Assembly (NCBI RefSeq): GCF_007827955.1
Contig: NZ_VITR01000010.1
Location: forward strand, 62,001-126,000
Reading direction: 5' to 3'
From: Nitrospirillum pindoramense
GTDB lineage: Bacteria; Pseudomonadota; Alphaproteobacteria; Azospirillales; Azospirillaceae
Length of the DNA stretch: 64,000 nucleotides
A model generated the notes under the pieces. It had not been told where the DNA came from. It was given only the letters and a program-made list of their open reading frames with translations, and did not search any database. Within the stretch, counting starts at the first letter, position 1; every line of letters begins with the position of its first letter. This document shows, piece after piece, positions 35,728-43,756 of this stretch. Both the position numbers and the translations under genes were made by a program.

Positions 35728-37482
35728 ATGATGCGGCATTTGGCGATAGGTGGAATGGCGGCGCTGCTGGCCCTGTCCGCGGCACCGGTGGCGCTGGCGG
35801 CATCGCCGCAGCTGGCGGTGACGCTGAAGCCGGCACCGGTGACCGGCGCGGCGGGAGAGGGCATCGTGCCCTTCGTCGATGTCACGGTCGAAATCCCGTC
35901 CCTGGCGGTCGCGGCCGGCGCGCCGCTGCTGCGCCTGCCGCTGGTGACCAACAACGTGCAGAGCGTGGCCGAAACGCTGACGGACCTGACGGCCAGCGAC
36001 AGCGACGGCCCGGTCACGCTGACCGCCAAGGACGACGCCGACACCCCGACCCGGGCCTACCGCCACTGGACGGCGGCGCGGCCGGTCCAGGGCACGCTGA
36101 CAGTGCGGTATCGCGCGCCCATCACCACACAGGCCAACCCGCGCGGCGCGGCGCCGCCCCTGGAATTGCGCACCGACGGCGGCGGCTTTTCCGGCGCGGC
36201 GGGGACCTTTCTCATCCTGCCGGAGTCCCAGACGGCGTATGGCCTGACGGTCCGCTGGGACCTGTCGGCCGCCGGTCCCGGCGCGGCGGGTGTTTCCAAT
36301 TTCGGCGTAGGGGACGCAGCCTCTACCGAGGCCTTGGACGTGGAGCAACTGGGCGCCACCTATTTCATGGGCGGCGCCATCCACCGCTATCCCGAGGCGG
36401 CCCCCACCGGCACGCTGATCAAAGGCTTCTTCTCCGCCTGGCAGGGCACGCCACCGTTCGACGGCAAGGCGCTGATGCAGTGGACGGAGGGGCTGTACCA
36501 CCATTACCTGGTCTATTTCAAAGACCCGGGCGCGCGGCCCTATGCCGTTTTCCTGCGGCCCAATCTGGTGAACGCGGGTGGCGGCGTCGAGCTGAACGGC
36601 GCCTTCATCGGCACCTTCGACCAGAAGACCGACGTCAAGGACTTCAAGTTCACCCTGGCGCACGAGATGGTGCATACCTTCGTGCAGTCGCTGGATACCG
36701 CGGCCGAGGACGCGTCGCAGGGGCTGGACTCGTCCTGGTTCAGCGAAGGCATCGCCGTCTACTACCAGAACCGCCTGCCGCTGCGCGCCGGCATGGTCAC
36801 GCCAGAGGAGTTTCTGGCGGACCTGAACAGCACTGCCGCCCGCTATTACACCAACGCCCTGAATGGCACGCCCAACCGGGACATCCCGGCACGCTTCTGG
36901 GCGGATACCCGCATCCGCGTCCTGCCTTACGACCGGGGCGCCCTGTATTTCGCCCTGGTGGATGAGGAGGTGCGCAAGGCCAGCCACGGCAAGCGCTCCC
37001 TGGATGATCTGATCCTGGCCATGCTCGACCGGCGCCGGCATGGCCGGCCCATGGATCACGCCGCCTGGGTGGAAATCATCACCAGAGAACTGGGGCCGCG
37101 CGGCAAGGTGGAACTGGACGCCATGCTGGACGGCGCCCTGGTCCTGCCGGGGGAGGACGCCTTCGGTCCCTGCTTCACCCGTACCACCACCCCCTTGCGC
37201 CGCTATCAGCTTGGGTTCGAACCGGAGGTGCTGATCCAGCCCAAGCGCGTCGTGCGCGGCCTGGTCCCCGGGTCCGCGGCGGCGGCGGCCGGCCTGCGGG
37301 ACGGGGATGAAATCGTGCGCCCTGTCCCCCAGGACATGATCCAGGGCGACCAGCACGCCACCCTGACACTGCAGGTCCGGCGCGACGGCCAGGTCTTGCC
37401 CATCACCTACCTGCCGAGGGGGGAGACGGTGCAAGCCTACCAGTGGGTTCGGCGCCCCGAAGCGCCAGCCAAATGCGGCTGA
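35728..37482 (+). CDS. M61-like exported metallopeptidase with PDZ-like end
   Basis: A 584-residue exported protein with a signal peptide to about residue 24 (ALA). The zinc site is HEMVHTF (near 314-320) with a downstream glutamate in SSWFSEGIAVYY, the arrangement of M61 glycyl-aminopeptidase-type gluzincins. The N-terminal 280 residues are the beta domain seen in that family, and the C-terminal 90 residues resemble a PDZ domain (VLIQPKRVVRGLVPGSAAAA, AGLRDGDEIV). It probably trims N-terminal residues of peptides in the periplasm, complementing the S10 carboxypeptidases. GCATAA at 35711 lies just upstream. Confidence 0.8.
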   Translation: MMRHLAIGGMAALLALSAAPVALAASPQLAVTLKPAPVTGAAGEGIVPFVDVTVEIPSLAVAAGAPLLRLPLVTNNVQSVAETLTDLTASDSDGPVTLTAKDDADTPTRAYRHWTAARPVQGTLTVRYRAPITTQANPRGAAPPLELRTDGGGFSGAAGTFLILPESQTAYGLTVRWDLSAAGPGAAGVSNFGVGDAASTEALDVEQLGATYFMGGAIHRYPEAAPTGTLIKGFFSAWQGTPPFDGKALMQWTEGLYHHYLVYFKDPGARPYAVFLRPNLVNAGGGVELNGAFIGTFDQKTDVKDFKFTLAHEMVHTFVQSLDTAAEDASQGLDSSWFSEGIAVYYQNRLPLRAGMVTPEEFLADLNSTAARYYTNALNGTPNRDIPARFWADTRIRVLPYDRGALYFALVDEEVRKASHGKRSLDDLILAMLDRRRHGRPMDHAAWVEIITRELGPRGKVELDAMLDGALVLPGEDAFGPCFTRTTTPLRRYQLGFEPEVLIQPKRVVRGLVPGSAAAAAGLRDGDEIVRPVPQDMIQGDQHATLTLQVRRDGQVLPITYLPRGETVQAYQWVRRPEAPAKCG

Positions 37483-37510
37483 GCCCACGCCCCGGTTGAA
37501 CCAGGTCAGC

Positions 37511-37541
37511 TTATGCGTCCCGCCATCCAGGCACCGCATAA
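37511..37541. promoter_or_regulatory. TTATGCG/CGCATAA inverted repeat upstream of aminotransferase
   Basis: TTATGCG (37511-37517) and CGCATAA (37535-37541) form a perfect 7-bp inverted repeat with a 17-bp spacer, so half-site centres are 24 bp apart, about two helical turns. It lies in the 174-bp gap before the aminotransferase gene and is the clearest form of the motif that recurs through the island. Confidence 0.5.
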
Positions 37542-37656
37542 ACTAGCCACCGGCACCCCCGATGCGCTGGGCATACGCAAAAAAGAACCTGCCCAGTCGA
37601 CTAGAATTTAGGCATCGCGAGGCCCCGCGTGGCCTCGCCCGGATAGGAAGTACGCC

Positions 37657-38859
37657 TTGAAATCTGCCGGTACGCCTGTTGGATCCGCGCCCGCCGCTCA
37701 GCCCGGTGGCGACTTCTTCGCGGCCACCCATTATGCCGACTGGGTGCGCGGGTCCCTGCACGCGATGGCCACCCGGCCCAACGCCATCGCCCTGTATGAC
37801 AGCACCATCAGCGAACCGTCCCGCCTGTTGGCCGAGTTGGTGGCCAAGGCGCTGGTCATCCCCTCGGACGCGGGCGGGCCGCGCTTCGGCAGCCGCTATG
37901 TCAGCGTCTTCGCCAACGGCAACCGCTTCCTGGTGAACGCGCTGTGCGCCCGGTATGGCGAAACGCCGGAGCGGTTGCAGACCGTCACCGGCGTCACCGG
38001 CGGCCTGCAACTGATCCTGCGCGCGCTGGTCAAGCCGGGGGAGCGCGTGCTGATCGAGAACCCCGGTTTCAAAATCCTGTCCAACCTGGCGCTGGAAGCC
38101 GGGGCGGTGGTGGATGACCTGGAGCGTCCGGCACCGGACTTCGGGGTCGATCCGGCCCAGGTGGCGGCACAACTGACGCCCGACACCCGCCTGGTCATCC
38201 TGACCAACCCCCACAACCCCACGGGCACCTGCCTGGACCCCGCCACCCTCACGGCCGTGGCGCGGGCGGCGGCGCGTGTTGGCGCCCTGCTGGTGGTGGA
38301 TGAGGTCTACGGCGATTTCTCCCGCCGCCCATCCGCCGGCCTCGCGGCCAAGCTGGCGCCCAACATCATCAGCCTGTCCAGCCTGACCAAGGTGTTCGGC
38401 CTGTTCGCCCTCAAATGCGGTTGGATGGTGGCCGACCCGGACGTGCTGGCCCGCATTCGCGCCCGGCAGCCGGAGGGGGACGTGGGCGTGTCCAAGCTGG
38501 CGCATGCCGTGGCCGCCCATGTGCTGGAAAACGCGGACACCTTCGACCGGCACTGGCAGGCCGTCATGACCGCCACCACGCCGGTGCTGCGCCGGCATGC
38601 CGACGCCATGCGGCTGGACGGGCTGATCGAGGGGGCGGTGCCCGCGTCCGGCTGTCTCTACTTCCCCCGCATCGTCGGGGTGGCGGATACCTGGGCGCTG
38701 ACACGCCATCTGTGGAACCAGGCCGACCTATTGGTGGCGCCGGGCGATTATTTCGGCCTGGCGGGCCATGTGCGGCTGGGCTACGCCGGTGACGCCGAAA
38801 CGCTGGACAAGGGGCTCACCCGCCTGCACGCGGGCCTGCGCGCCTGGCGGAACCGTTGA
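37657..38859 (+). CDS. PLP-dependent aminotransferase class I/II
   Basis: A 400-residue fold-type I aminotransferase. The motif TNPHNPTGT near 190, the VDEVYGDF aspartate, and the PLP lysine in SLTKVFGLFALKCGW are present. There is no signal peptide, so it acts in the cytoplasm on imported amino acids. The start codon is TTG, supported by GGATAGGAAG seven bases upstream and by the absence of an ATG before conserved sequence. It follows a perfect inverted repeat (37511-37541) and precedes a second S10 gene by 26 bp. Amino acid specificity is not evident. Confidence 0.86.
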   Translation: MKSAGTPVGSAPAAQPGGDFFAATHYADWVRGSLHAMATRPNAIALYDSTISEPSRLLAELVAKALVIPSDAGGPRFGSRYVSVFANGNRFLVNALCARYGETPERLQTVTGVTGGLQLILRALVKPGERVLIENPGFKILSNLALEAGAVVDDLERPAPDFGVDPAQVAAQLTPDTRLVILTNPHNPTGTCLDPATLTAVARAAARVGALLVVDEVYGDFSRRPSAGLAAKLAPNIISLSSLTKVFGLFALKCGWMVADPDVLARIRARQPEGDVGVSKLAHAVAAHVLENADTFDRHWQAVMTATTPVLRRHADAMRLDGLIEGAVPASGCLYFPRIVGVADTWALTRHLWNQADLLVAPGDYFGLAGHVRLGYAGDAETLDKGLTRLHAGLRAWRNR

Positions 38860-38885
38860 TTAACCAACAGGGAAAGGGAGCGGGC

Positions 38886-40343
38886 ATGCGAGCGGTGGTA
38901 CGGGCGGGTGTGAGCGCGATGGCCCTGGCTCTGGTCATCGGATGCGCCACCCAGGATCGCCCGGCGGCACCAGGCGGTATCGCCCAGCAGATCACCCTGG
39001 CGGGCAAGCCCCTGCGCTACACGGCCGAGGCGGCGACGCTGGATCTCACGGATGCGCAAGGCGTGGCGCGGGGACATGTGTTCTACGTCGCCTATCGCAC
39101 GCGCAACCAGGACGGGGGCGTGCGGCCCGTCACTTTCCTCTGGAACGGCGGTCCCGGCGCCAATTCAACCCTGCTGCATTTCGAGGCCTTCGGGCCCAAG
39201 CGGCTGGAGGGGGACGGGCTGGTGGACAACGCCCAGACCCTGCTGGCCGACAGCGACCTGGTATTCGTCGATCCCGTGGGCACCGGCTTCAGCCGCCCGG
39301 CGACCGCCGAGGATGGTCAGCGTTTCTACAGCACCCTGGGCGACATCGCCGCCATCACCGATTTCGTCCAGGCCTGGATGGGCCGGCATGCCGGCGCTGA
39401 GACACCCATTTACCTGGTGGGGGAAAGCTATGGCGTCTGGCGCGCCGCCGGGGTGGCGGAGGCGCTGGAGAAACAGGGCCGCGCGGTCGCGGGCGTCGTC
39501 CTGATTTCGGGCGGCATTCCGGTGGGACCGGTGCTGCCCAAGGACCTGGCGACGGCGCTGAAGATCCCCGGCCGCGCCGCCGCCGCCCAGGTCCATGGCC
39601 GGCTGCCGGCCAGCCTGGCGGGGGCGGACCCGGCAGCGGCGGCCGAGGCCGCAAGCGCCTGGGCGATACGGACCTACGCCCCGGCGCTCGCGCACCCCGG
39701 TGATCTTGACGCGCAGGCGCGGTCGATGCTGGCGCAGGATGTGGCCCGCCACATGGGGCTCGATCCAACGCTGGTCGACAGGACCGCGCTCACCGTCTCC
39801 TCCCGGCAGTTCCTGAACAATCTGCTACCAGGCCAGCGGCTGGACACCTTCGACATGCGGATCAGCCGGCCGGCGGGGCAGGGTGAGGCGGCACCGGCGA
39901 ACGGCCCCGTCATGGTGCGCTACTTGCGCGAAACCCTGGGCTACCGTACCACTTTGCCCTATCTGGGCCTGGAGAAGGACACCGATGCCACGGCCACGCC
40001 GGTGGGCGAGCGGTGGGACTACAATTCCGGTGACACCTCGCCCGCCGCGTTCGCCGCTGCCATGGCGGCGGCCCAAGCCGGGGAGGGCCCGCCCGGCGCC
40101 GAACCATGGATACGCCGCGCCATGGACCTGGATCCCAAGCTGCGCGTTTTCGCCGCCACGGGGCTTTTCGACAGCCTGAACAGCTGCGCCGCCAATGAGG
40201 CGCTAAAGACCCGGCTGGCGCCGGGGCTGGCCGCGCGGCTGTCCGTCCATTGCTATGGTGGCGGGCACATGATGTATCGCGACACCGAGGCCCGCGTGCG
40301 TCTCAGTGCCGACCTGGCCGGGTTCATCGCCCCTCCACCCTGA
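38886..40343 (+). CDS. S10 serine carboxypeptidase-like lipoprotein (paralogue 2)
   Basis: A 485-residue S10 family hydrolase. The N-terminal hydrophobic segment ends in ALVIGC, a lipobox, so it is probably a lipoprotein, unlike the other three copies. The triad is Ser181 (GESYGV), an Asp in TGLFDSLNS and His in YGGGHMMY. The NGGPG loop is intact (WNGGPGANSTLLHFEAFGP). In-frame codons before ATG 38886 overlap the aminotransferase end, and AAAGGGAGC marks the start. It is convergent with the Lrp gene, only 13 bp away. Confidence 0.87.
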   Translation: MRAVVRAGVSAMALALVIGCATQDRPAAPGGIAQQITLAGKPLRYTAEAATLDLTDAQGVARGHVFYVAYRTRNQDGGVRPVTFLWNGGPGANSTLLHFEAFGPKRLEGDGLVDNAQTLLADSDLVFVDPVGTGFSRPATAEDGQRFYSTLGDIAAITDFVQAWMGRHAGAETPIYLVGESYGVWRAAGVAEALEKQGRAVAGVVLISGGIPVGPVLPKDLATALKIPGRAAAAQVHGRLPASLAGADPAAAAEAASAWAIRTYAPALAHPGDLDAQARSMLAQDVARHMGLDPTLVDRTALTVSSRQFLNNLLPGQRLDTFDMRISRPAGQGEAAPANGPVMVRYLRETLGYRTTLPYLGLEKDTDATATPVGERWDYNSGDTSPAAFAAAMAAAQAGEGPPGAEPWIRRAMDLDPKLRVFAATGLFDSLNSCAANEALKTRLAPGLAARLSVHCYGGGHMMYRDTEARVRLSADLAGFIAPPP

Positions 40344-40356
40344 GGGGCAATTTTAG

Positions 40357-40842
40357 TCACTGAAACGTGCGGGGCTTCAACGGCACGGCCGTGGTGCTCT
40401 TGGCCTCCGACAGGGTGACGATGGACCGGATGTCCTGCACGCCGGGCAGCTTCATCAGGCTGTTGAAAATGAACTCCTGGTACCATTTGACGTCCGGTGC
40501 CACGACCTTCATCAGGATGTCCATTTCCCCGAATACCGTATAGCACTCAAGGATCTCGGGGATGGTCTCGACTCCCCGGAAGAAGGTCTGCCGTTCCTCG
40601 TCCGACAACCGGGCCATCTTCACCTGGGCGAAGATCTGCATGTGAAAGCCCAGCTTGTCCCGGTCGACGATGACCACTTGGCCCTTGATGTATCCCTCAT
40701 CATGCAGGCGCTGGATGCGGCGCCAGCACGGGGATTGGGAAATCCCAACCTTTTCCGCCAGTTCCGCCGTGGTCAGCGACGCGTCGCGCTGCAGCAGCGT
40801 CAGGATTTTCATGTCGATGGCGTCGAGTTCCGCAGCCGGCAT
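40357..40842 (-). CDS. Lrp/AsnC family transcriptional regulator (copy 1)
   Basis: A 161-residue Lrp/AsnC regulator: a winged helix (LDAIDMKILTLLQRDASLTT, then ELAEKVGISQSPCWRRIQRL) and a C-terminal RAM ligand-binding domain (ECYTVFGEMDILMKVVAPDV). It is very similar to the adjacent copy 2 of identical length, so it is a tandem duplicate. Lrp-family proteins respond to amino acids and typically control their uptake or catabolism, which suits the surrounding genes. A GCATAA site (40903-40908) lies in its upstream gap. Confidence 0.93.
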   Translation of the reverse strand: MPAAELDAIDMKILTLLQRDASLTTAELAEKVGISQSPCWRRIQRLHDEGYIKGQVVIVDRDKLGFHMQIFAQVKMARLSDEERQTFFRGVETIPEILECYTVFGEMDILMKVVAPDVKWYQEFIFNSLMKLPGVQDIRSIVTLSEAKSTTAVPLKPRTFQ

Positions 40843-40902
40843 ATCCTATGTGGTCCCCTGTTCGTTTATCGCATTGCCTATGGGGTTCCGCGCCCCTGCC
40901 GG

Positions 40903-40908
40903 GCATAA
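40903..40908. promoter_or_regulatory. GCATAA element between the two Lrp genes
   Basis: GGGCATAAAT, with GTTTATCGCATTGCC about 40 bp away (40864-40878) as a weaker opposing half. It lies in the 113-bp gap upstream of Lrp copy 1, where autoregulation would be expected. Confidence 0.35.
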
Positions 40909-40955
40909 ATCTACCGCCTGCGGCCAGGCGCCGATAGTGCCGCTTCGCCCGCCTT

Positions 40956-41441
40956 TTATTGAAACGTGCGGGGCGTCAGCGGGATGGCCGTGGTGTTCTT
41001 GGCCTCAGACAGGGTGACGATGGACCGGATGTCCTCCACCCCCGGCAGCTTCATCAGGGTGTTGAAGATGAATTCCTGATACCACCGGACGTCCGGCGCC
41101 ACGATCTTCAACAGCGCGTCCATCTCACCGAAGACGGTGTAGCACTCCAGCACCTCGGGGATGTTCTGGATGCCGCGGAAAAAGGTCTCCCGCTCCGCCT
41201 CCGACAGGCGGGCGATCTTCACCTGGGCGAAGATGGTCATGTCGAAGCCCAGCTTCTGCCGGTCCACCAGCATCACCTGGGCGGTGATGTAGCCCTCGTC
41301 ATGCAGGCGCTGCACCCGGCGCCAGCAGGGGGACTGCGAGATGCCCACCCGCTCCGCCAGCTCCGCCGTGGTCAGCGAGGCGTCGCGCTGCATGTGGGTC
41401 AGGATCTTCATGTCGATGGCGTCGAGTTCGGCGGTCGCCAT
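40956..41441 (-). CDS. Lrp/AsnC family transcriptional regulator (copy 2)
   Basis: A 161-residue Lrp/AsnC regulator almost parallel to copy 1 along its full length, including the terminal TLSEAKNTTAIPLTPRTFQ. The start at 41441 follows AAGGATTGACGCC. It begins 4 bp after the cyclodeaminase gene stop and is probably in that operon, whereas copy 1 has its own upstream gap. Differences between the copies are mostly conservative and cluster in the RAM domain, so they may respond to different ligands or form hetero-oligomers (inference). Confidence 0.93.
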   Translation of the reverse strand: MATAELDAIDMKILTHMQRDASLTTAELAERVGISQSPCWRRVQRLHDEGYITAQVMLVDRQKLGFDMTIFAQVKIARLSEAERETFFRGIQNIPEVLECYTVFGEMDALLKIVAPDVRWYQEFIFNTLMKLPGVEDIRSIVTLSEAKNTTAIPLTPRTFQ

Positions 41442-41445
41442 GGCG

Positions 41446-43371
41446 TCAATCCTTCTTGGCCAGCACGGGCCAGGCGGCGGCCAGGTCCTGAACCACATGG
41501 CCGAGGGACTTGTAGAGCGTCACCTGCTCCGCCGACTGCCGGCCCTCGACCTGACCGGCCAGCACCTCCCCAATCTCCCCGGCGACATGGCCGTCACCGA
41601 TGAGGCCCGCCGCCTTGGCGCGCAGGAATTCCGCCCCTTGGCGCAGCACATGCTCCCGGCAGTCGGCGATGAAGCGCGACCGGATCACCAAATCGTGATC
41701 CACCTCCGCCGGGCCGGCGATGCTGGACCCCACGACGTTGACATGGGTGCCCGGCGGCACCCAGGCCCCGCACAGGATGGGCTCCTTGGCGGCCGTGACG
41801 GTACAGATGATGTCGGCGTCAACCACCGCCTCCTGCGCGCTGGTGGCGGCGCGCACGGGCAGCCCAAGCTCCTGACCCAGCCGCGTTGCGAAGGCGGCGG
41901 TGCGGCTGGCGCTTCGGCCCCAGACAGTGACACGGCTCAGTCGGCGCACCTTGGCGATGGCCCGGGCGTGGGTCAGGGCCTGCTCGCCATAGCCCAGCAG
42001 GGCCAGCGTCTGGGCGTCCGGCCGCGCCAGCGCGTCGGTGGCGACGGCGCTGGCCGCCGCCGTGCGGATGGCCGTGACCTCACCGCCATCGACCACACCC
42101 AACGGCCGGCCACTATCGCGGTCGAACAGCACGATGACGCCCTGATGCGAGGGCAGGCCCTTATCGAAATTGTCCGGGAACACGGCCACCAGCTTGGCGC
42201 CGAAGGGCCCGCCATTGAGCGCGCCGGGCATGACGCCGAACAGATGGCCCTGGTCCAAGGGCAGCACGCCCCGGGGCAATTGCTGCGTCTCGCCCCGCGA
42301 CAGGGCCGTCATGGCCTGGCGCACGAGGGGGATGCAGGTGTCATAGTCCAGGCGCGCCGCCGCGGCGGGGCCATCAACGAGGGGCAGGGGCGGGGCGGTG
42401 GGGTGGGGGACGGTGTCATACAGCCAGGCCGTCACAGCCAAATCCTGCACGGCGTGGCCCAGGGACTTGTAGAGCGTGATCTGCTCCGCCGTCTGCCGGC
42501 CCGGCGCCTGCCCCGCCAGAACGGCGCCAATCTCGGCCGCGATATGGTCGTCGCCGATGACGCCGGCGGCCTTGGCGCGCAGAAACTCCCCGCCATGGGC
42601 CAGCACATGCTCCCGATGGTCGACGATGAAGCGGCTGGCGGCCACCAGGGCGGTATCGACCTCCGCCTGGGCGGGACCGCTGGAGCCCACGACGTTGACA
42701 TGGGTACCGGGGGCGATCCACGCGCCCAACAGGATGGGATCGACGGCGGCGGTGACGGTGCAGACGATGGCGGCGTGTGCCACCGTTTCCGCCACGCTGT
42801 CATAGGCCTGGGTGTCGATGCCCGTGGCGGCCTGGACCGCCGCCGCGAACGCCTCGGCCTTCTCCGGCGTGCGGCCCCAGACACGGATGTGACGCAGGCG
42901 GCGGACGGTCTTCAGCGCCAAGGCGTGCGCCAGGGCCTGGCGGCCAACACCGACCAGGGCCAGGGTGTCGGCATCCGGCCGGGCCAGCGCGTCGGTAGCG
43001 ACGGCGCTGGCCGCGGCCGTGCGGAGGGCCGTGACCTCCGCCGCATCGGCCAGGCACACGGGACGGCCGCTGGCGCCGTCGAACAACACCACCAGCCCCT
43101 CATGCGCCTTGCCGCCGTGGCCGTCGGCATAGACGCTGACCAGCTTGGCACCGAAATAGCCGGGCCGCTCGCCGCCGACGAAAGCCGCCGGCATAATGGC
43201 GAAGGTGCGGCCGGGACCCAGGCTGATGAAGCTGCGCAACTGCTGGCGCACGCCGCCGGTGCTGAGCGCCACCATGGCGCCACGCACGGCGGTGATGGCG
43301 GCCTCCGTGCTCAAGCCGGCGCTCACGGCGGCGGCATCGAAAACGGCAAGGGCGGACGGCGCGGTATCCAT
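41446..43371 (-). CDS. Tandem ornithine cyclodeaminase/mu-crystallin fusion
   Basis: A 641-residue protein made of two complete ornithine cyclodeaminase-like domains (about 1-320 and 330-641), roughly twice the family length. Both halves repeat the landmarks: LRTAAASAVATDALARPDA against IRTAAASAVATDALARPDA, HVNVVGSSGPAQAEVD against HVNVVGSSIAGPAEVD, and FLRAKAAGVIGDD against FLRAKAAGLIGDG. Single-domain homologues are NAD-dependent and form proline from ornithine or reduce cyclic imino acids. No frameshift or stop separates the halves. The start at 43371 has AGGGAAG upstream. It is followed at 4 bp by Lrp copy 2. Confidence 0.88.
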   Translation of the reverse strand: MDTAPSALAVFDAAAVSAGLSTEAAITAVRGAMVALSTGGVRQQLRSFISLGPGRTFAIMPAAFVGGERPGYFGAKLVSVYADGHGGKAHEGLVVLFDGASGRPVCLADAAEVTALRTAAASAVATDALARPDADTLALVGVGRQALAHALALKTVRRLRHIRVWGRTPEKAEAFAAAVQAATGIDTQAYDSVAETVAHAAIVCTVTAAVDPILLGAWIAPGTHVNVVGSSGPAQAEVDTALVAASRFIVDHREHVLAHGGEFLRAKAAGVIGDDHIAAEIGAVLAGQAPGRQTAEQITLYKSLGHAVQDLAVTAWLYDTVPHPTAPPLPLVDGPAAAARLDYDTCIPLVRQAMTALSRGETQQLPRGVLPLDQGHLFGVMPGALNGGPFGAKLVAVFPDNFDKGLPSHQGVIVLFDRDSGRPLGVVDGGEVTAIRTAAASAVATDALARPDAQTLALLGYGEQALTHARAIAKVRRLSRVTVWGRSASRTAAFATRLGQELGLPVRAATSAQEAVVDADIICTVTAAKEPILCGAWVPPGTHVNVVGSSIAGPAEVDHDLVIRSRFIADCREHVLRQGAEFLRAKAAGLIGDGHVAGEIGEVLAGQVEGRQSAEQVTLYKSLGHVVQDLAAAWPVLAKKD

Positions 43372-43756
43372 GGGTGTCTTCCCTGTCATCCTGTTCCGAT
43401 TCACCTTACGGGACCGACTGGGAATTATCTTTCCGAAGTTCGGGGGGCGATACACCATGGACCGGTAATATTTTCAAAATAGCGGCTGTTATCAGATATT
43501 TTTATGCCAGCATCACTTAAAACCAGGTCAGAAGCACCGCGCTCGGCCTTGCCGTTGTCAGGGGCGAGGATGGGACGTGGGCATATCCATGCGTTGACCG
43601 CACGGCGACCGACAAAATTTTCCCCACCATGGCGCAAACGCCGGCAACTTCGCCAAAAAAGCCCCGCTGCGATCCGCTAACATCCCCTTCGATCTGTCTT
43701 GACTGGGCGAACCGCGCCGGCCGCGCCCCCACCAGCCGTGGATGTTATGGATGAGA
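43372..43756. promoter_or_regulatory. Divergent promoter region of cyclodeaminase fusion and class V aminotransferase
   Basis: A 385-bp gap with an AT-rich stretch (43465-43520) containing TTTATGCC (43501-43508), one of the island's recurrent motifs, oriented toward the cyclodeaminase gene. AAAATTTTCCCC (43614-43625) resembles the arm of the inverted repeat upstream of the TonB receptor gene. No convincing open frame is present. Confidence 0.4.
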
